From: JAHEFU01 sp041395205
Lineage (GTDB): Bacteria; 4484-113; JAFGCY01
Length of the DNA: 64,000 nucleotides
Assembly (NCBI GenBank): GCA_041395205.1
Contig: JAWLAZ010000001.1
Coordinates: 186,001-250,000 of the forward strand
Direction of reading: 5' to 3'
Shown here in pieces: positions 1 through 8,061 of this stretch. A program made the translations under genes and the position numbers. Each line of letters opens with the position of its first letter. Position 1 is the first letter of the stretch. Below the pieces are notes generated by a model. The model worked only from the letters and a program-made list of their open reading frames with translations, ran no database searches and was not told the origin of the DNA.

Positions 1-367
1 GCAGGAACTGGCTGCGCTCCTGCGAGAGAGCGATCAACAGATGCGATGTGCCGATTTCATCGTGGTGCAGGCGCTTGACTTCCTTGAAGGCCAGGTCCAG
101 CAGAGCCAGTGTCCGCGTAGAAAAGGATGCGCTGCCCTTGTAGTCCTGGGAATGCTCATAGAGATGGGCTTCCAGGCTGTAGGTCAGTTTGGGCAGGTTG
201 ACATTCAGCTCATGCATGACCTGCACTGCCGTACTCGATCTCAGGTTGACTATGGAATAGAAGATGTGTTCAGGCTGGAGATACTGATTGTTGAACTGGG
301 CACAGATCTCCGAGGCCCTGAAGATTGCCTTCTTCGCACTGAAACTGAAGAAATTGTAGAAGTCCAT
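1..367 (-). CDS. Clp N-terminal (ClpC-like) domain protein, partial
   Basis: The gene runs off the left edge; about 122 N-terminal residues are visible. Translation of the minus strand gives MDFYNFFSFSAKKAIFRAS, then LQPEHIFYSIV, and later DEIGTSHLLIALSQE. These are the two helical repeats typical of the Clp N domain (ALASEA, EHIL, IGTEHLLLAL pattern) of ClpB/ClpC unfoldases, which bind substrates or adaptors. The start at 367 is chosen because GGGAGG lies 6-7 bases upstream; an in-frame ATG at 391 lacks this. Whether AAA modules follow, making a full ClpC, or this is a stand-alone Clp-N protein cannot be seen. It is divergent from the transporter gene at 430. Confidence 0.8.
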   Translation of the reverse strand, partial: MDFYNFFSFSAKKAIFRASEICAQFNNQYLQPEHIFYSIVNLRSSTAVQVMHELNVNLPKLTYSLEAHLYEHSQDYKGSASFSTRTLALLDLAFKEVKRLHHDEIGTSHLLIALSQERSQFL

Positions 368-415
368 GCCTGCCTCCCGCTGCTCTTTCATTCTACTGCG
401 CGAACAATCTGCGGA

Positions 416-430
416 TAAGATACTGGCCCA
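416..430 (+). promoter_or_regulatory. -10 element just before a start codon (leaderless candidate)
   Basis: TAAGAT at 416-421 ends 8 bases before the ATG at 430, and no Shine-Dalgarno sequence lies between. A transcript initiated about 7 bases downstream of this hexamer would begin at or next to the start codon. No good -35 was seen. Confidence 0.4.
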
Positions 431-1347
431 TGAACCCCGGCTATGCTTTCCTGCTGGCGCGCGTGATCGGCATGGGCCTCGAGCGCCCGCTGGTCAAGCG
501 GCTCGGCGTGGAGCGGGACAACGTTGCCAGCGTGGTGCTCTACGTCGGGGCGGGCGAGCTGATGTTCCTCGCCGTGCTTGCCTGGCAATACATGCAGAAC
601 CCGGCGCTGGCTGCCAACCTGCAAAGCTGGCTGCCACTGGCGATCATCCCCGGGCTGCTGAATGCCGCCTGCTTCTACTCCTTCATCGCCGCGATGCGTG
701 TGGGCGAGGTCAGCCTGCTCACGCCGTTGTTCGCCTCCTGCTTCGTGCTGATGTATGCCATCGACGTGGCCGCGGGCTTCGCGCAGCTGGCTGCACTGCC
801 GCTGGCAGGGGTGCTGCTTGTCACTCTGGGCGTGGCCTTCCTCAGTCCCGCGCGCGCGGTGGCCGGGGGGCGCATCTCAGTCTGGCAACGCTATGACCCG
901 CGCTGGCTGCTCAGGCAACCGGGAGCAGTACTGATGCTTGTGAATGCCACGGCCTTCGCGCTGGTGCGCTTCTTTGACAAGAGCATGGCCAGCGATGCGC
1001 ATCCCGTGCTGTATGCCCTCGTTGTCAACCTGCCGACGGTGCTGATCGGGCTTGTGCTGCTGGCCGTCGGCAGCCTGCGGGGAAAGTCTTCGTCAATGTT
1101 TGCCCTCACGGCACTGGCCCGTGAACGCTGGGGCATCCTCGCGCTGCTGACAATCTTCGGCCAGGGGGCCTTCCTGATGCTCCTGTATGCGCTGGACTAC
1201 TTCCCGCCCAGCGTGATCGAACCCGTCACCCAGCTCGGGGTGTTCATCGCCATTGCACTTGGCGGCCTGTGGTTCGGGGAACAGACGAAGGCGCGCTGGC
1301 TGCCTGCTGCCATGGTGGTGGCCGGCGCAGCACTGCTGCTAGTTTGA
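430..1347 (+). CDS. EamA/DMT-family membrane transporter
   Basis: The 305-residue protein is almost entirely hydrophobic, with about ten predicted membrane segments in two halves (roughly residues 1-140 and 160-305). This matches the two EamA repeats of drug/metabolite transporters and their usual length near 300. The last segment reads WLPAAMVVAGAALLLV, typical of the end of the second EamA repeat. The family exports or imports small metabolites; the substrate cannot be predicted. The gene is convergent with tyrS, and twin hairpins lie between the two stop codons. A -10-like hexamer sits directly before the ATG, so the mRNA may be leaderless. Confidence 0.8.
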   Translation: MNPGYAFLLARVIGMGLERPLVKRLGVERDNVASVVLYVGAGELMFLAVLAWQYMQNPALAANLQSWLPLAIIPGLLNAACFYSFIAAMRVGEVSLLTPLFASCFVLMYAIDVAAGFAQLAALPLAGVLLVTLGVAFLSPARAVAGGRISVWQRYDPRWLLRQPGAVLMLVNATAFALVRFFDKSMASDAHPVLYALVVNLPTVLIGLVLLAVGSLRGKSSSMFALTALARERWGILALLTIFGQGAFLMLLYALDYFPPSVIEPVTQLGVFIAIALGGLWFGEQTKARWLPAAMVVAGAALLLV

Positions 1348-1350
1348 GTG

Positions 1351-1400
1351 GTGTGTCGGTCTTGAGACCGACAGGGCCATGTGGCTCTTAGAGCCACACA
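1351..1400. terminator. twin hairpins between convergent genes
   Basis: Two perfect stem-loops stand side by side: arms 1355-1362/1365-1372 (GTCGGTCT with AGACCGAC) and arms 1380-1387/1391-1398 (TGTGGCTC with GAGCCACA). The outer GTGTG (1351-1355) can also pair with CACAC (1396-1400), so the whole unit can fold as one cruciform-like structure. It sits between the stops of the transporter gene and tyrS. There is no T-run, so it may be a REP-like palindrome or a processing/termination element rather than a classical intrinsic terminator. Confidence 0.55.
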
Positions 1401-1403
1401 CCT

Positions 1404-2759
1404 CTAGACCAGCCTGAAGACCTTGCGCTTGCCGACTTTCAGCACCGTGCCTGCCTTGTGCTCATACGTTGCCATCTTGTCCGTCACGGCTTCATCGTCA
1501 AGCTTGACAGCTCCGCTTTCCATCAGGCGCTGGGCTTCCTTCTTCGACGGGGCTGCATCAAGGTGCACGATCAGGTCGGCGAGCTTTGCCTCGGCCTGCA
1601 TCTCTGCCGGGATTGCCACTTCGGGGATGTCCTCTTCCGCGAAGCTCTTTTCCTGCACGGTGCGCTGGAAATGCGCCGCCGCTTCCGCAGCAGCATCCTC
1701 GCCGTTGTACATCGCCGTGATCCGCGTTGCCACCCACTTCTTGACTTCCATCGGTTCGCTTTCGATCTTCGACTTCCACTCGTCCTTCAGTTCCTTCGGA
1801 CCCTCGAGTGCGATGTCGATGTAGTGCGCGATCATCTCGTCCGTGATGCGCATCACCTTACCGAACATGTCCTCCGGCTTCTCCAGCACATCAATCGTAT
1901 TGCCCCAGCTCTTGGACATCTTGCGCCCGTCGGTACCCATCAGCAGCGGGAAGGTCAGCATCACATGCGGACCCTTCACCGCCGTGCCGGTCTGCAGGTT
2001 CTCCTGCGCCAGCGGATGCGGCTGGCCGGCGAGGATGTCCCCGCTCTCCGGGTGGTGCCGCTCGGCGAAGTACTTCTGCAGGATGCGCCCGGCCAGCAGG
2101 TTGAAGTGCTGGTCGTAACCGCCGACCTGCACATCGCAGTTCAGCGCGAAGGCGTCGTAGCCCTGCATCAGCGAGTAGAAGCATTCATGCAGGCGCACCC
2201 CGGCCCCGCTGTCGAGCCGGTCACGGAAGTCCTGGCGCGCGATGATCTGGCTCAGGGGGAACTGCGCAGCGATCTCGGTCGTCTCGGCGAAACTCAGCCT
2301 GCCCAGCCACTCACCGTTGAAGCGGATCTCCGTCCTGTCCGGGTCCAGCAGGCGGTGCGCCTGGCCGGTGTAGAACTTCGCCATTTCCATCACGTCGTCA
2401 TGCGTCAGGCGCTTGCGCTCGCTGCTCTGCCCGGTGGGGTCGCCGATCATCGCGGTGTAGTCGCCGATCAGGAAGATCACCTGGTGCCCGAGCGTCTGGA
2501 AGCGGCGCAGCTTGACCACCGGCACCATGTGGCCGATGTGCAGGCTGGTGCGCGTCGGGTCTGCACCGATGTAGATCCGCAGCGGCTCGCCCGTCTTCGC
2601 GCTGCGCTCCAGCTTCTTCCTCATCTCGCTGCGCATCTGCGCGCGGATCCCTGTCTCGCCGCTGTCCTGGCCGGGTGTCAGCGAGGCCTCATCCGCGAAG
2701 TAGCTGCCCTCGAAGAGGAAGTCCAGCTGCTGCTCAATTGTCATGCCTGATGTATCCAT
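1404..2759 (-). CDS. tyrS: tyrosyl-tRNA synthetase
   Basis: This is a cytoplasmic class I synthetase that charges tRNA-Tyr with tyrosine. The 451-residue protein carries the HIGH signature (about residues 74-77, in RTSLHIGHMVP), KMSKS near residue 280 (in GRKMSKSWGNT), and a C-terminal S4 RNA-binding domain (MESGAVKLDDEAVTDK...GKRKVFRLV). The length fits the bacterial family. The frame stays open upstream, but the sequence before residue 1 is low-complexity and antisense to the lipoprotein gene at 2875. I therefore start at the ATG at 2759, preceded by AGGA at short spacing; an ATG at 2744 is an alternative. The gene is divergent from the lipoprotein gene. Confidence 0.97.
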   Translation of the reverse strand: MDTSGMTIEQQLDFLFEGSYFADEASLTPGQDSGETGIRAQMRSEMRKKLERSAKTGEPLRIYIGADPTRTSLHIGHMVPVVKLRRFQTLGHQVIFLIGDYTAMIGDPTGQSSERKRLTHDDVMEMAKFYTGQAHRLLDPDRTEIRFNGEWLGRLSFAETTEIAAQFPLSQIIARQDFRDRLDSGAGVRLHECFYSLMQGYDAFALNCDVQVGGYDQHFNLLAGRILQKYFAERHHPESGDILAGQPHPLAQENLQTGTAVKGPHVMLTFPLLMGTDGRKMSKSWGNTIDVLEKPEDMFGKVMRITDEMIAHYIDIALEGPKELKDEWKSKIESEPMEVKKWVATRITAMYNGEDAAAEAAAHFQRTVQEKSFAEEDIPEVAIPAEMQAEAKLADLIVHLDAAPSKKEAQRLMESGAVKLDDEAVTDKMATYEHKAGTVLKVGKRKVFRLV

Positions 2760-2842
2760 GTTCCTGTCCGGGATGCCGGCAGCATCCGTGCCGGATATGA
2801 TACCGCCGGGCCGCAGGCGCCAGCCGTTCCGCTGCCTGACCA

Positions 2843-2848
2843 TATAAT
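2843..2848 (+). promoter_or_regulatory. -10 hexamer TATAAT
   Basis: A consensus TATAAT lies 27 bases before the ATG at 2875. It would give a short leader of about 20 bases that contains GGAG. No consensus -35 is present 17 bases upstream. Confidence 0.5.
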
Positions 2849-2874
2849 GGCTGCATCCAGACGTTCGGAGATCC

Positions 2875-3405
2875 ATGGACATGCACATCAGCTTGATCGT
2901 CCTCCTGGGCCTGGCCCTGCTGCTGCTCGGGGGCTGCCCGCAGCAGAACAGCTCCGATGCACAGGCAGGAACCACCGCCACTGCATCCGCCGATCCCCAC
3001 AGCGCAGCCGCAGCGCATTCCGAGGCCGGCCAGGCGGATGCGGACAGTGCCGATGCGGGCATCGTCAATCCCAATGCCCAGGGAGAGGCCGGGGAAGCCG
3101 CCATGCAGCGGGTCCGTGATATGGTCAAGGCCCTGCAGGATGGTGACCGGGCCGCCTTCCTGGCCTGTTTCCTGCCTGAGTCCCGCGAACTCGAGGAGAT
3201 GACCGCGATGTTCGACGAGTGGCAGGGCAGCGGCAACACGATTGAGATCGTCAAGCTGGAGGTCAGTGCTGCCGACGACAGGCATGCCCTGGTCGACTAC
3301 GAATTCCGGATCTCGGAGGGTGGTGCCGAACCCGAGACCGAGGACGGGGCGATGGAACTGATGAAGGACGAGCAGGGGAACTGGGTGATCAACGACCTCG
3401 GCTGA
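2875..3405 (+). CDS. lipoprotein of unknown function
   Basis: The 176-residue precursor has a signal peptide ending in the lipobox LLGGC, so it should be anchored to a membrane. A low-complexity Ala/Ser/Asp-rich linker (about residues 25-70) leads to a small domain of about 100 residues (MQRVRDMVKALQDGDRAAF ... MKDEQGNWVINDLG). The pattern, a helix with 'DGD' followed by strands ending in 'xGxWVI', resembles small NTF2-like/DUF4878-type lipoproteins, but I cannot assign it firmly. GGAG lies 6 bases before the ATG. It is followed by another lipoprotein gene at 3451 and may be co-transcribed with it. Confidence 0.75.
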   Translation: MDMHISLIVLLGLALLLLGGCPQQNSSDAQAGTTATASADPHSAAAAHSEAGQADADSADAGIVNPNAQGEAGEAAMQRVRDMVKALQDGDRAAFLACFLPESRELEEMTAMFDEWQGSGNTIEIVKLEVSAADDRHALVDYEFRISEGGAEPETEDGAMELMKDEQGNWVINDLG

Positions 3406-3450
3406 GCGGCAGCTCACGCCGCGGTGCACTGGCAAGCGGAGACTTTAGTT

Positions 3451-5109
3451 ATGGACTGGAACCTGTGGCGACTGGCATGGCTGCCGGCCTGCGTGCTGCT
3501 GCTGGCCGGCTGCACTGGGAATCCCGGGAACGCTGATCCTCCTGCCGGAGCGGGGATGGCCGATGCAATCGAGGAGCAGTGGCTGGCCCAGCTCCCGCCC
3601 CTGCCGCAGCCGCGCAGCTCCAGCGGCAGTTCACTCAGCGAGCGGGTCGGCAGCAACTACCTGTTGAAGAGCAGCAATGCGATCGAGGATGGCAACTTCC
3701 TTGACCTGCTCAGCGGCGGCACCAGCCCGGCCTGGGCCTACTGGCAGTACAAGCCCGGGGCCAGGGTGGTCACCAAGCTGGAAATCGTTGCCAACATTGA
3801 CGCCGGCAATGAATTCTGGGTCGCCGTGGCTGATTACGGCAGCGGGCGCTGGCAGTTCCGCGGCCCCTTCACCAGCTCCGCCGTGCTCAGGGCCGACGAC
3901 TTCAACCTGCATTCCCCTGACGGTGACTTCTATGCACTGGCACTGACGGCAGGTGGCAGGAAGGCGCGCATCGCCGCCGTGAATGTGACGACCGAGGACA
4001 ACTGGCAGTGCATCACGCTGCGCTCGGAGCTGTCGGTGAATACCCAGCCGCTGGTGGAGGTGGTGGACGGCAGGCCGGTGCTGCTGTGGTATGACAACGG
4101 CACGGATGCCTATCGCATCCTGCGCAGCAGCACGCCCTACGGCGAGGTCCCGGCGGACTGGGAGGAGGAGATTTTCCTGTTCACGGGGGATGAGTTCCTG
4201 AGATTCACGGACTCGGCAGTCATCAATGGCAAGCTCGCCATCAGTTTCAGCGACGGCAACAGGCACGACCTGAATTACTTCCGCGAAGGCATGACTGACT
4301 ACATTGCACTCAGCGGGGACCTCAATCCCTCAGGCGGGCGCAATAGCCTGCTGGAGGTGGAGGGCCATGCCGCCATCGCCTACCGCGACGGCACCGGCGG
4401 TGACAACAGCCAGGGAGCGCTGCTGTACATGCGCAGCGCCACTCCGAACGGCCAGCTGGCCGAGGACTGGGATGAGCGGGTCGTCGTCTACGGGGCCAGT
4501 TCCGGCTTTGACAAGCCGGACATGCAGATTGTCAACGGCCATCCGGCAATCGCTGCCTTTGACTATGCCTTTGAGAACGTGATGTACTGCTGGACTTCAG
4601 ACAGTGACGGCATGACCGGGGAGAACTGGAAGAACCGGACCCTCTACACCAGCAATGACAACCCGGAGTTCATAAACCTGCGCGTGCTGGACCAGTATCC
4701 GGCAATCGCCTTCCAGGATTCCAAGAACGGCGAGGAGCTCTGGTTCGTGCAGGCGGCGGTGGCAGACCCGGGTGAGGAGCTCAATGACTGGAACAGCCCC
4801 TTCGTGATTGACACGACCGGAAATGTCGGCCAGGGCACGAGCCTGACCAGCGTGGAGGGCCGGCCCTTCATTTCATATCTGGAAGATGGCAGCGGCACCG
4901 AGCTGCGCTACGCCATTGCCAATACACTGAACGGCATCCAGGGCAGCTGGCAGAAGGGACTGATTGAGGATGAGCAGGTACAGAGCTCCACGCTCTACAC
5001 GAAATCACTGAGCATCGACGGACGCATCATCGTTTGCTACGTGGATTACAACGGCAGTGACATCCGCAATATCCGCTGGTGCTGGCGCGAGGCAGGATCT
5101 CTCGATTAG
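3451..5109 (+). CDS. large lipoprotein with SDY module and repeated strands
   Basis: The 552-residue precursor starts with a signal peptide and lipobox LLLAGC. After a short linker, residues of about 85-170 form a module (AWAYWQYKPG ... FWVAVADYGSGRWQFRGP ... GDFYALALTAGG) that recurs in the lipoproteins at 8062-9966 and 31287-32930. The rest consists of repeated segments such as GRPVLLWYDNG, GHAAIAYRDG, HPAIAAFDYA, YPAIAFQDS and RPFISYLEDG, spaced about 50 residues apart, which suggests a beta-propeller-like fold. No enzyme motif is visible; an envelope structural or binding role is inferred. The start at 3451 has GGAG 9 bases upstream and gives a clean signal peptide; upstream in-frame ATG 3424 does not. 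Confidence 0.75.
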   Translation: MDWNLWRLAWLPACVLLLAGCTGNPGNADPPAGAGMADAIEEQWLAQLPPLPQPRSSSGSSLSERVGSNYLLKSSNAIEDGNFLDLLSGGTSPAWAYWQYKPGARVVTKLEIVANIDAGNEFWVAVADYGSGRWQFRGPFTSSAVLRADDFNLHSPDGDFYALALTAGGRKARIAAVNVTTEDNWQCITLRSELSVNTQPLVEVVDGRPVLLWYDNGTDAYRILRSSTPYGEVPADWEEEIFLFTGDEFLRFTDSAVINGKLAISFSDGNRHDLNYFREGMTDYIALSGDLNPSGGRNSLLEVEGHAAIAYRDGTGGDNSQGALLYMRSATPNGQLAEDWDERVVVYGASSGFDKPDMQIVNGHPAIAAFDYAFENVMYCWTSDSDGMTGENWKNRTLYTSNDNPEFINLRVLDQYPAIAFQDSKNGEELWFVQAAVADPGEELNDWNSPFVIDTTGNVGQGTSLTSVEGRPFISYLEDGSGTELRYAIANTLNGIQGSWQKGLIEDEQVQSSTLYTKSLSIDGRIIVCYVDYNGSDIRNIRWCWREAGSLD

Positions 5110-5173
5110 ATTCCGGTTTGACACAGGCCTGTCGCAGGGGCATAATCAGCCTGAAGTGTAAAGGTGGGACACC

Positions 5174-6214
5174 ATGAGGAATGCAATACCGTGCCTGGTG
5201 GCAGCTCTGCTTGTGCTGCTTGCTTCCTGCAATGAAGGCAGGCCCGACAGCCGGACGGTGCAATCGGCGCAGAGTGCACAGCCGGTCGCTGCAGCAGCCA
5301 CGGAGGCGCCTGCTCCGGTGGGGGATATTGCCAGCGTGGCGGATGCAGCGGAGGAGCTGCCGGATCACCTCGGTTACTGCGTGGAGTACTGCGCGATCTG
5401 TGGTGAACACCGCGGTGAGAACAGCCAGCCGCCGCGGGATGAGCCACTGCGCATCAACTTCAACTTCATGGCGGTTCATTACAATGCCGCCGCGGATGCC
5501 GACATGTCGAAGCTGGACTTCGAACTGGTCGGCCTCTGGCGCAACCGCGAACGGATGAAGACGCACCTGAGCATGGACCACCGCGGGCAGGACATCTTCC
5601 CGCTGGTGGACGTGGGACTCTGCCGGATGCAGGTTGAGCCCCTGCTCTCGGAAGTGGTGGAGACCGCCATCCGCAAACGCAGTGGCAACGACTACAAGAC
5701 CTTCGGTGCCTACCAGGTGACGGTGACGGACCCCGAAGGTGTGCTGGTCGGCGAGTTCCCGCTGGATGGCAAGGGCGATGCCGGAGAGGCGCAGTGGCAG
5801 AATACGAAGGAGAGTGTCTACCACGTCGGCAAGGCCTACAAGCGTGACACGGACGAATGGCGCTATGACATCCGCCGCATGGCGGAGTTCCGCGAGCAGG
5901 AGTATGCAGCCCCGGTGCTGTTCGGGCTGGTCTTCCACAATGAGGGCAGGCTCAGCCATTCCGATGTGGCACCGGACCATGGCGAGCATGAATACGTCTT
6001 CCCCGCTGCGGGCGTTGACATCTACACCCCCGAGGCAATCCGCGCCGCCGGCAAGGCGGCACTCGAGCGCGAGCAGGCCGAGCGTGACGTGAAGCTCACC
6101 TCAGGGCGCGATGTGCCGGCGCTGATGCCGAGCTTCATTGCCAGGGCCGGCCGTGACGGCAGCGGGGGCTACAGCCCGCCGGTGTATGGCGGTGGCTGCG
6201 GCGGCGGCGGTTGA
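5174..6214 (+). CDS. lipoprotein of unknown function with Gly/Cys-rich tail
   Basis: The 346-residue precursor has a signal peptide with lipobox VLLASC. A cysteine cluster (YCVEYCAICGEHRGE, about residues 63-77) precedes the main domain of about 220 residues, which is rich in charged residues. The protein ends in SGGYSPPVYGGGCGGGG. The CxxxCxxCxxH pattern could bind a metal, but I recognise no family. AGGTGGG precedes the ATG. It follows two other lipoprotein genes on the same strand. Confidence 0.7.
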   Translation: MRNAIPCLVAALLVLLASCNEGRPDSRTVQSAQSAQPVAAAATEAPAPVGDIASVADAAEELPDHLGYCVEYCAICGEHRGENSQPPRDEPLRINFNFMAVHYNAAADADMSKLDFELVGLWRNRERMKTHLSMDHRGQDIFPLVDVGLCRMQVEPLLSEVVETAIRKRSGNDYKTFGAYQVTVTDPEGVLVGEFPLDGKGDAGEAQWQNTKESVYHVGKAYKRDTDEWRYDIRRMAEFREQEYAAPVLFGLVFHNEGRLSHSDVAPDHGEHEYVFPAAGVDIYTPEAIRAAGKAALEREQAERDVKLTSGRDVPALMPSFIARAGRDGSGGYSPPVYGGGCGGGG

Positions 6215-6294
6215 TAGGTCCAGCCGCTCCCGTGTGGAGCTGACAATCAGGAAATCCAGCGACCGCCGGTTCTATCGGCTCAGGCTGAAACCGC

Positions 6295-6909
6295 CTAGAA
6301 GCCGTTCATGCCTTCATTGAAGCCGATCACGAAACCGATGATGAAATTCAGCACGAAGATCACGATGCCCCAGGTATTCCAGGCATCCATGGTGCTGACG
6401 AACTGCTGCACATCATTGAAGCGCCGGCCCTGCCAGGCCAGCTTCTTGCCATTGAAACCGATGATCAGGACATAGATCAGGCTGGCGAAGGGAATGAAGC
6501 CGCAGATCAGGCCCAGCACACCGATTGCGACCTGGCCGTTGGCAAAGGCGAACAGCCCGAATGGAACACAGCCGCCGGCATTGAATCCCTCAGCCTCCGC
6601 CGGTGCGACTGCCGATGAACCGGAGCCACTGTCATTGCCTCCGAGGGCATGATGCTGATAGCTCTGCTGGCGGTAGAATTCCTGGGCTGCATGGGGGTCC
6701 ATATTCTGCGCGCTGACCGGTTCATCCGGAGGGCGTTGCGGAGTCGGCGGCGGGGCGGCATAGCCCGGGCGCTGCCCGCTCTGTTCCGTCCATGATGTGT
6801 ACTTCGGGCCGGAATCGGCCTGAGTGCTGCTGCTTCCCAGCGGGCGCATGCAGCTCGAGCATGTACTGCGGCCAGGTCCATTGCTGGCTCCACAGGCAGG
6901 ACACTTCAT
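6295..6909 (-). CDS. zinc-ribbon membrane protein (paralogue A)
   Basis: The 204-residue protein begins with a zinc ribbon (MKCPACGASNGPGRSTCSSC, two CxxC pairs). A Pro/Gln/Ser-rich linker of about 90 residues follows, then a C-terminal domain with three or four membrane segments (FNAGGCVPFGLFAFANGQ ... FIPFASLIYVLIIGF ... WGIVIFVLNFIIGFVIGF). It shares its architecture and the motifs 'GGC(V/I)P(F/Y)G(L/I)FAF', 'AWQ(G/S)RRF' and 'TM(D/N)AWNTWG' with the next gene at 6971. Such proteins probably sense or scaffold at the inner membrane; no function can be assigned. GGGGAGGAG precedes the ATG. Confidence 0.75.
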   Translation of the reverse strand: MKCPACGASNGPGRSTCSSCMRPLGSSSTQADSGPKYTSWTEQSGQRPGYAAPPPTPQRPPDEPVSAQNMDPHAAQEFYRQQSYQHHALGGNDSGSGSSAVAPAEAEGFNAGGCVPFGLFAFANGQVAIGVLGLICGFIPFASLIYVLIIGFNGKKLAWQGRRFNDVQQFVSTMDAWNTWGIVIFVLNFIIGFVIGFNEGMNGF

Positions 6910-6970
6910 TTCAGTGCTCCTCCCCAGATAGATTTATCCGTCCCCCGTTTTCGCCTGCGGGATCAACCGC

Positions 6971-7576
6971 TCAGAAACTGCCTCCGGCTGTTTCCGCGGA
7001 TATCGCCGCAAAGGTGACGAAGAACACGAACACGAAGTACAGCACCATGCCCACGACCTGCACCGCGAGCATGATCTTTCCCCAGGTGTTCCAGGCATTC
7101 ATGGTGTCAACGTATTCCTGACGGCTCGTGAAGCGGCGGCTCTGCCAGGCGATTTCATTGCCCTTGATCAGCACATAAATCGCTGCCGGCCAAAAAAGCA
7201 GGCTGAGGACCCCCCACATCACGTTGCCATTCACGAATGCGAAGATCCCGTAGGGAATGCAGCCGCCGAAGTTCATGTTGGCAGCTTCCGGCGGCAGGGG
7301 ATAGCCTGCGCCCATTCCACTGGAATTCTGGCTCTGGTCATAGCTGCCGTAGCTCGGAGGATAGCCAGGCTGGCCCTGGGGCGGAGCCTGATGCTGCGGC
7401 GGATGCATGGAAGCATGCGGCGGCGGGGGCGCGGGAGGAGCCTGGCCCGGCGGCGGGGCACGGAATCCCTCCGGTGAGTCCATGGGCTGCTGCGGGGCTT
7501 CCGCCAGCAGCTTGCCACAGCTCACGCAGAACTGTCCGTGGTCGTCATTCTGTGCGCCGCAGTGTCCACAGTACAT
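6971..7576 (-). CDS. zinc-ribbon membrane protein (paralogue B)
   Basis: The 201-residue protein has an N-terminal double-CxxC zinc ribbon (MYCGHCGAQNDDHGQFCVSC), a Pro/Gln/His-rich disordered linker (about residues 30-110) and a membrane domain with three or four segments. It is a tandem duplicate of the protein encoded at 6295-6909: both keep 'AWNTWGK/I' and 'GGCIPYGIFAF'-type motifs. The two genes are on the same strand, separated by 61 bases, and likely form an operon. GGGAGGAACAGG precedes the ATG. Function is unknown. Confidence 0.75.
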   Translation of the reverse strand: MYCGHCGAQNDDHGQFCVSCGKLLAEAPQQPMDSPEGFRAPPPGQAPPAPPPPHASMHPPQHQAPPQGQPGYPPSYGSYDQSQNSSGMGAGYPLPPEAANMNFGGCIPYGIFAFVNGNVMWGVLSLLFWPAAIYVLIKGNEIAWQSRRFTSRQEYVDTMNAWNTWGKIMLAVQVVGMVLYFVFVFFVTFAAISAETAGGSF

Positions 7577-7639
7577 CCTGTTCCTCCCGGAAATGGCCTG
7601 CTCTCAGTATAGCAAGTACGTTGTGCGGCCCTGCCGGGA

Positions 7640-8014
7640 TCAGCGGTAGCTGTTGTGCTCGATGAAGAAGCCGTTACCCTCGGGATCGCGGCAGTCCACC
7701 ACCTGCACGCCGGGAGCCGGGCTGCGTACCTCACTGCATGGCACGTCGCGGGAGATCAGCTCGCTGCGCGCAGCCTCGATGTCGTCCACGGCAAAGCCAA
7801 AGCGCGGCTGCACCTGCTTCTCCACCAGTTCCAGCCCGCCGTGCAGGGCGAGTGTGCACTGGCCGGTGTGGAAGGTCACCCAGCTCTCCGCGGAGTAGTC
7901 CGCGCTGTCCGCGGGCCAGGCCACTTCGAGCCCCAGCCTGTCGCGGTAGAACTCCACGGCCGCTGCCATGTCCTGCACGTAGATGATGATCTCGCTGATG
8001 CCGCCGAGTGCCAT
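7640..8014 (-). CDS. VOC-family (glyoxalase/dioxygenase fold) protein
   Basis: The 124-residue protein has the single-module vicinal-oxygen-chelate pattern: ISEIIIYVQDMAAAVEFYRDRLGLEV at the start, a central WVTFHTGQCTLALHGG strand, FGFAVDDIEAARSEL, and VVDCRDPEGNGFFIEHNS at the end. VOC proteins bind a divalent metal through His/Glu residues and act in glyoxalase, dioxygenase or resistance reactions; the substrate is not predictable. The start at 8014 is chosen for AGGAGG 6 bases upstream; the upstream in-frame ATG at 8047 has no such signal. It stands alone between the zinc-ribbon genes and the lipoprotein at 8062. Confidence 0.85.
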   Translation of the reverse strand: MALGGISEIIIYVQDMAAAVEFYRDRLGLEVAWPADSADYSAESWVTFHTGQCTLALHGGLELVEKQVQPRFGFAVDDIEAARSELISRDVPCSEVRSPAPGVQVVDCRDPEGNGFFIEHNSYR

Positions 8015-8061
8015 GCATCGCCTCCTGTTCAATGTACATTGGCGCAATGCCAGGCCGGGGC

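Noticed and set aside
2760..3254. N-terminal extension of tyrS in an open frame upstream of 2759
   Set aside because: The extension is low-complexity, antisense to a lipoprotein gene with a clear signal peptide, and absent from the TyrRS family.
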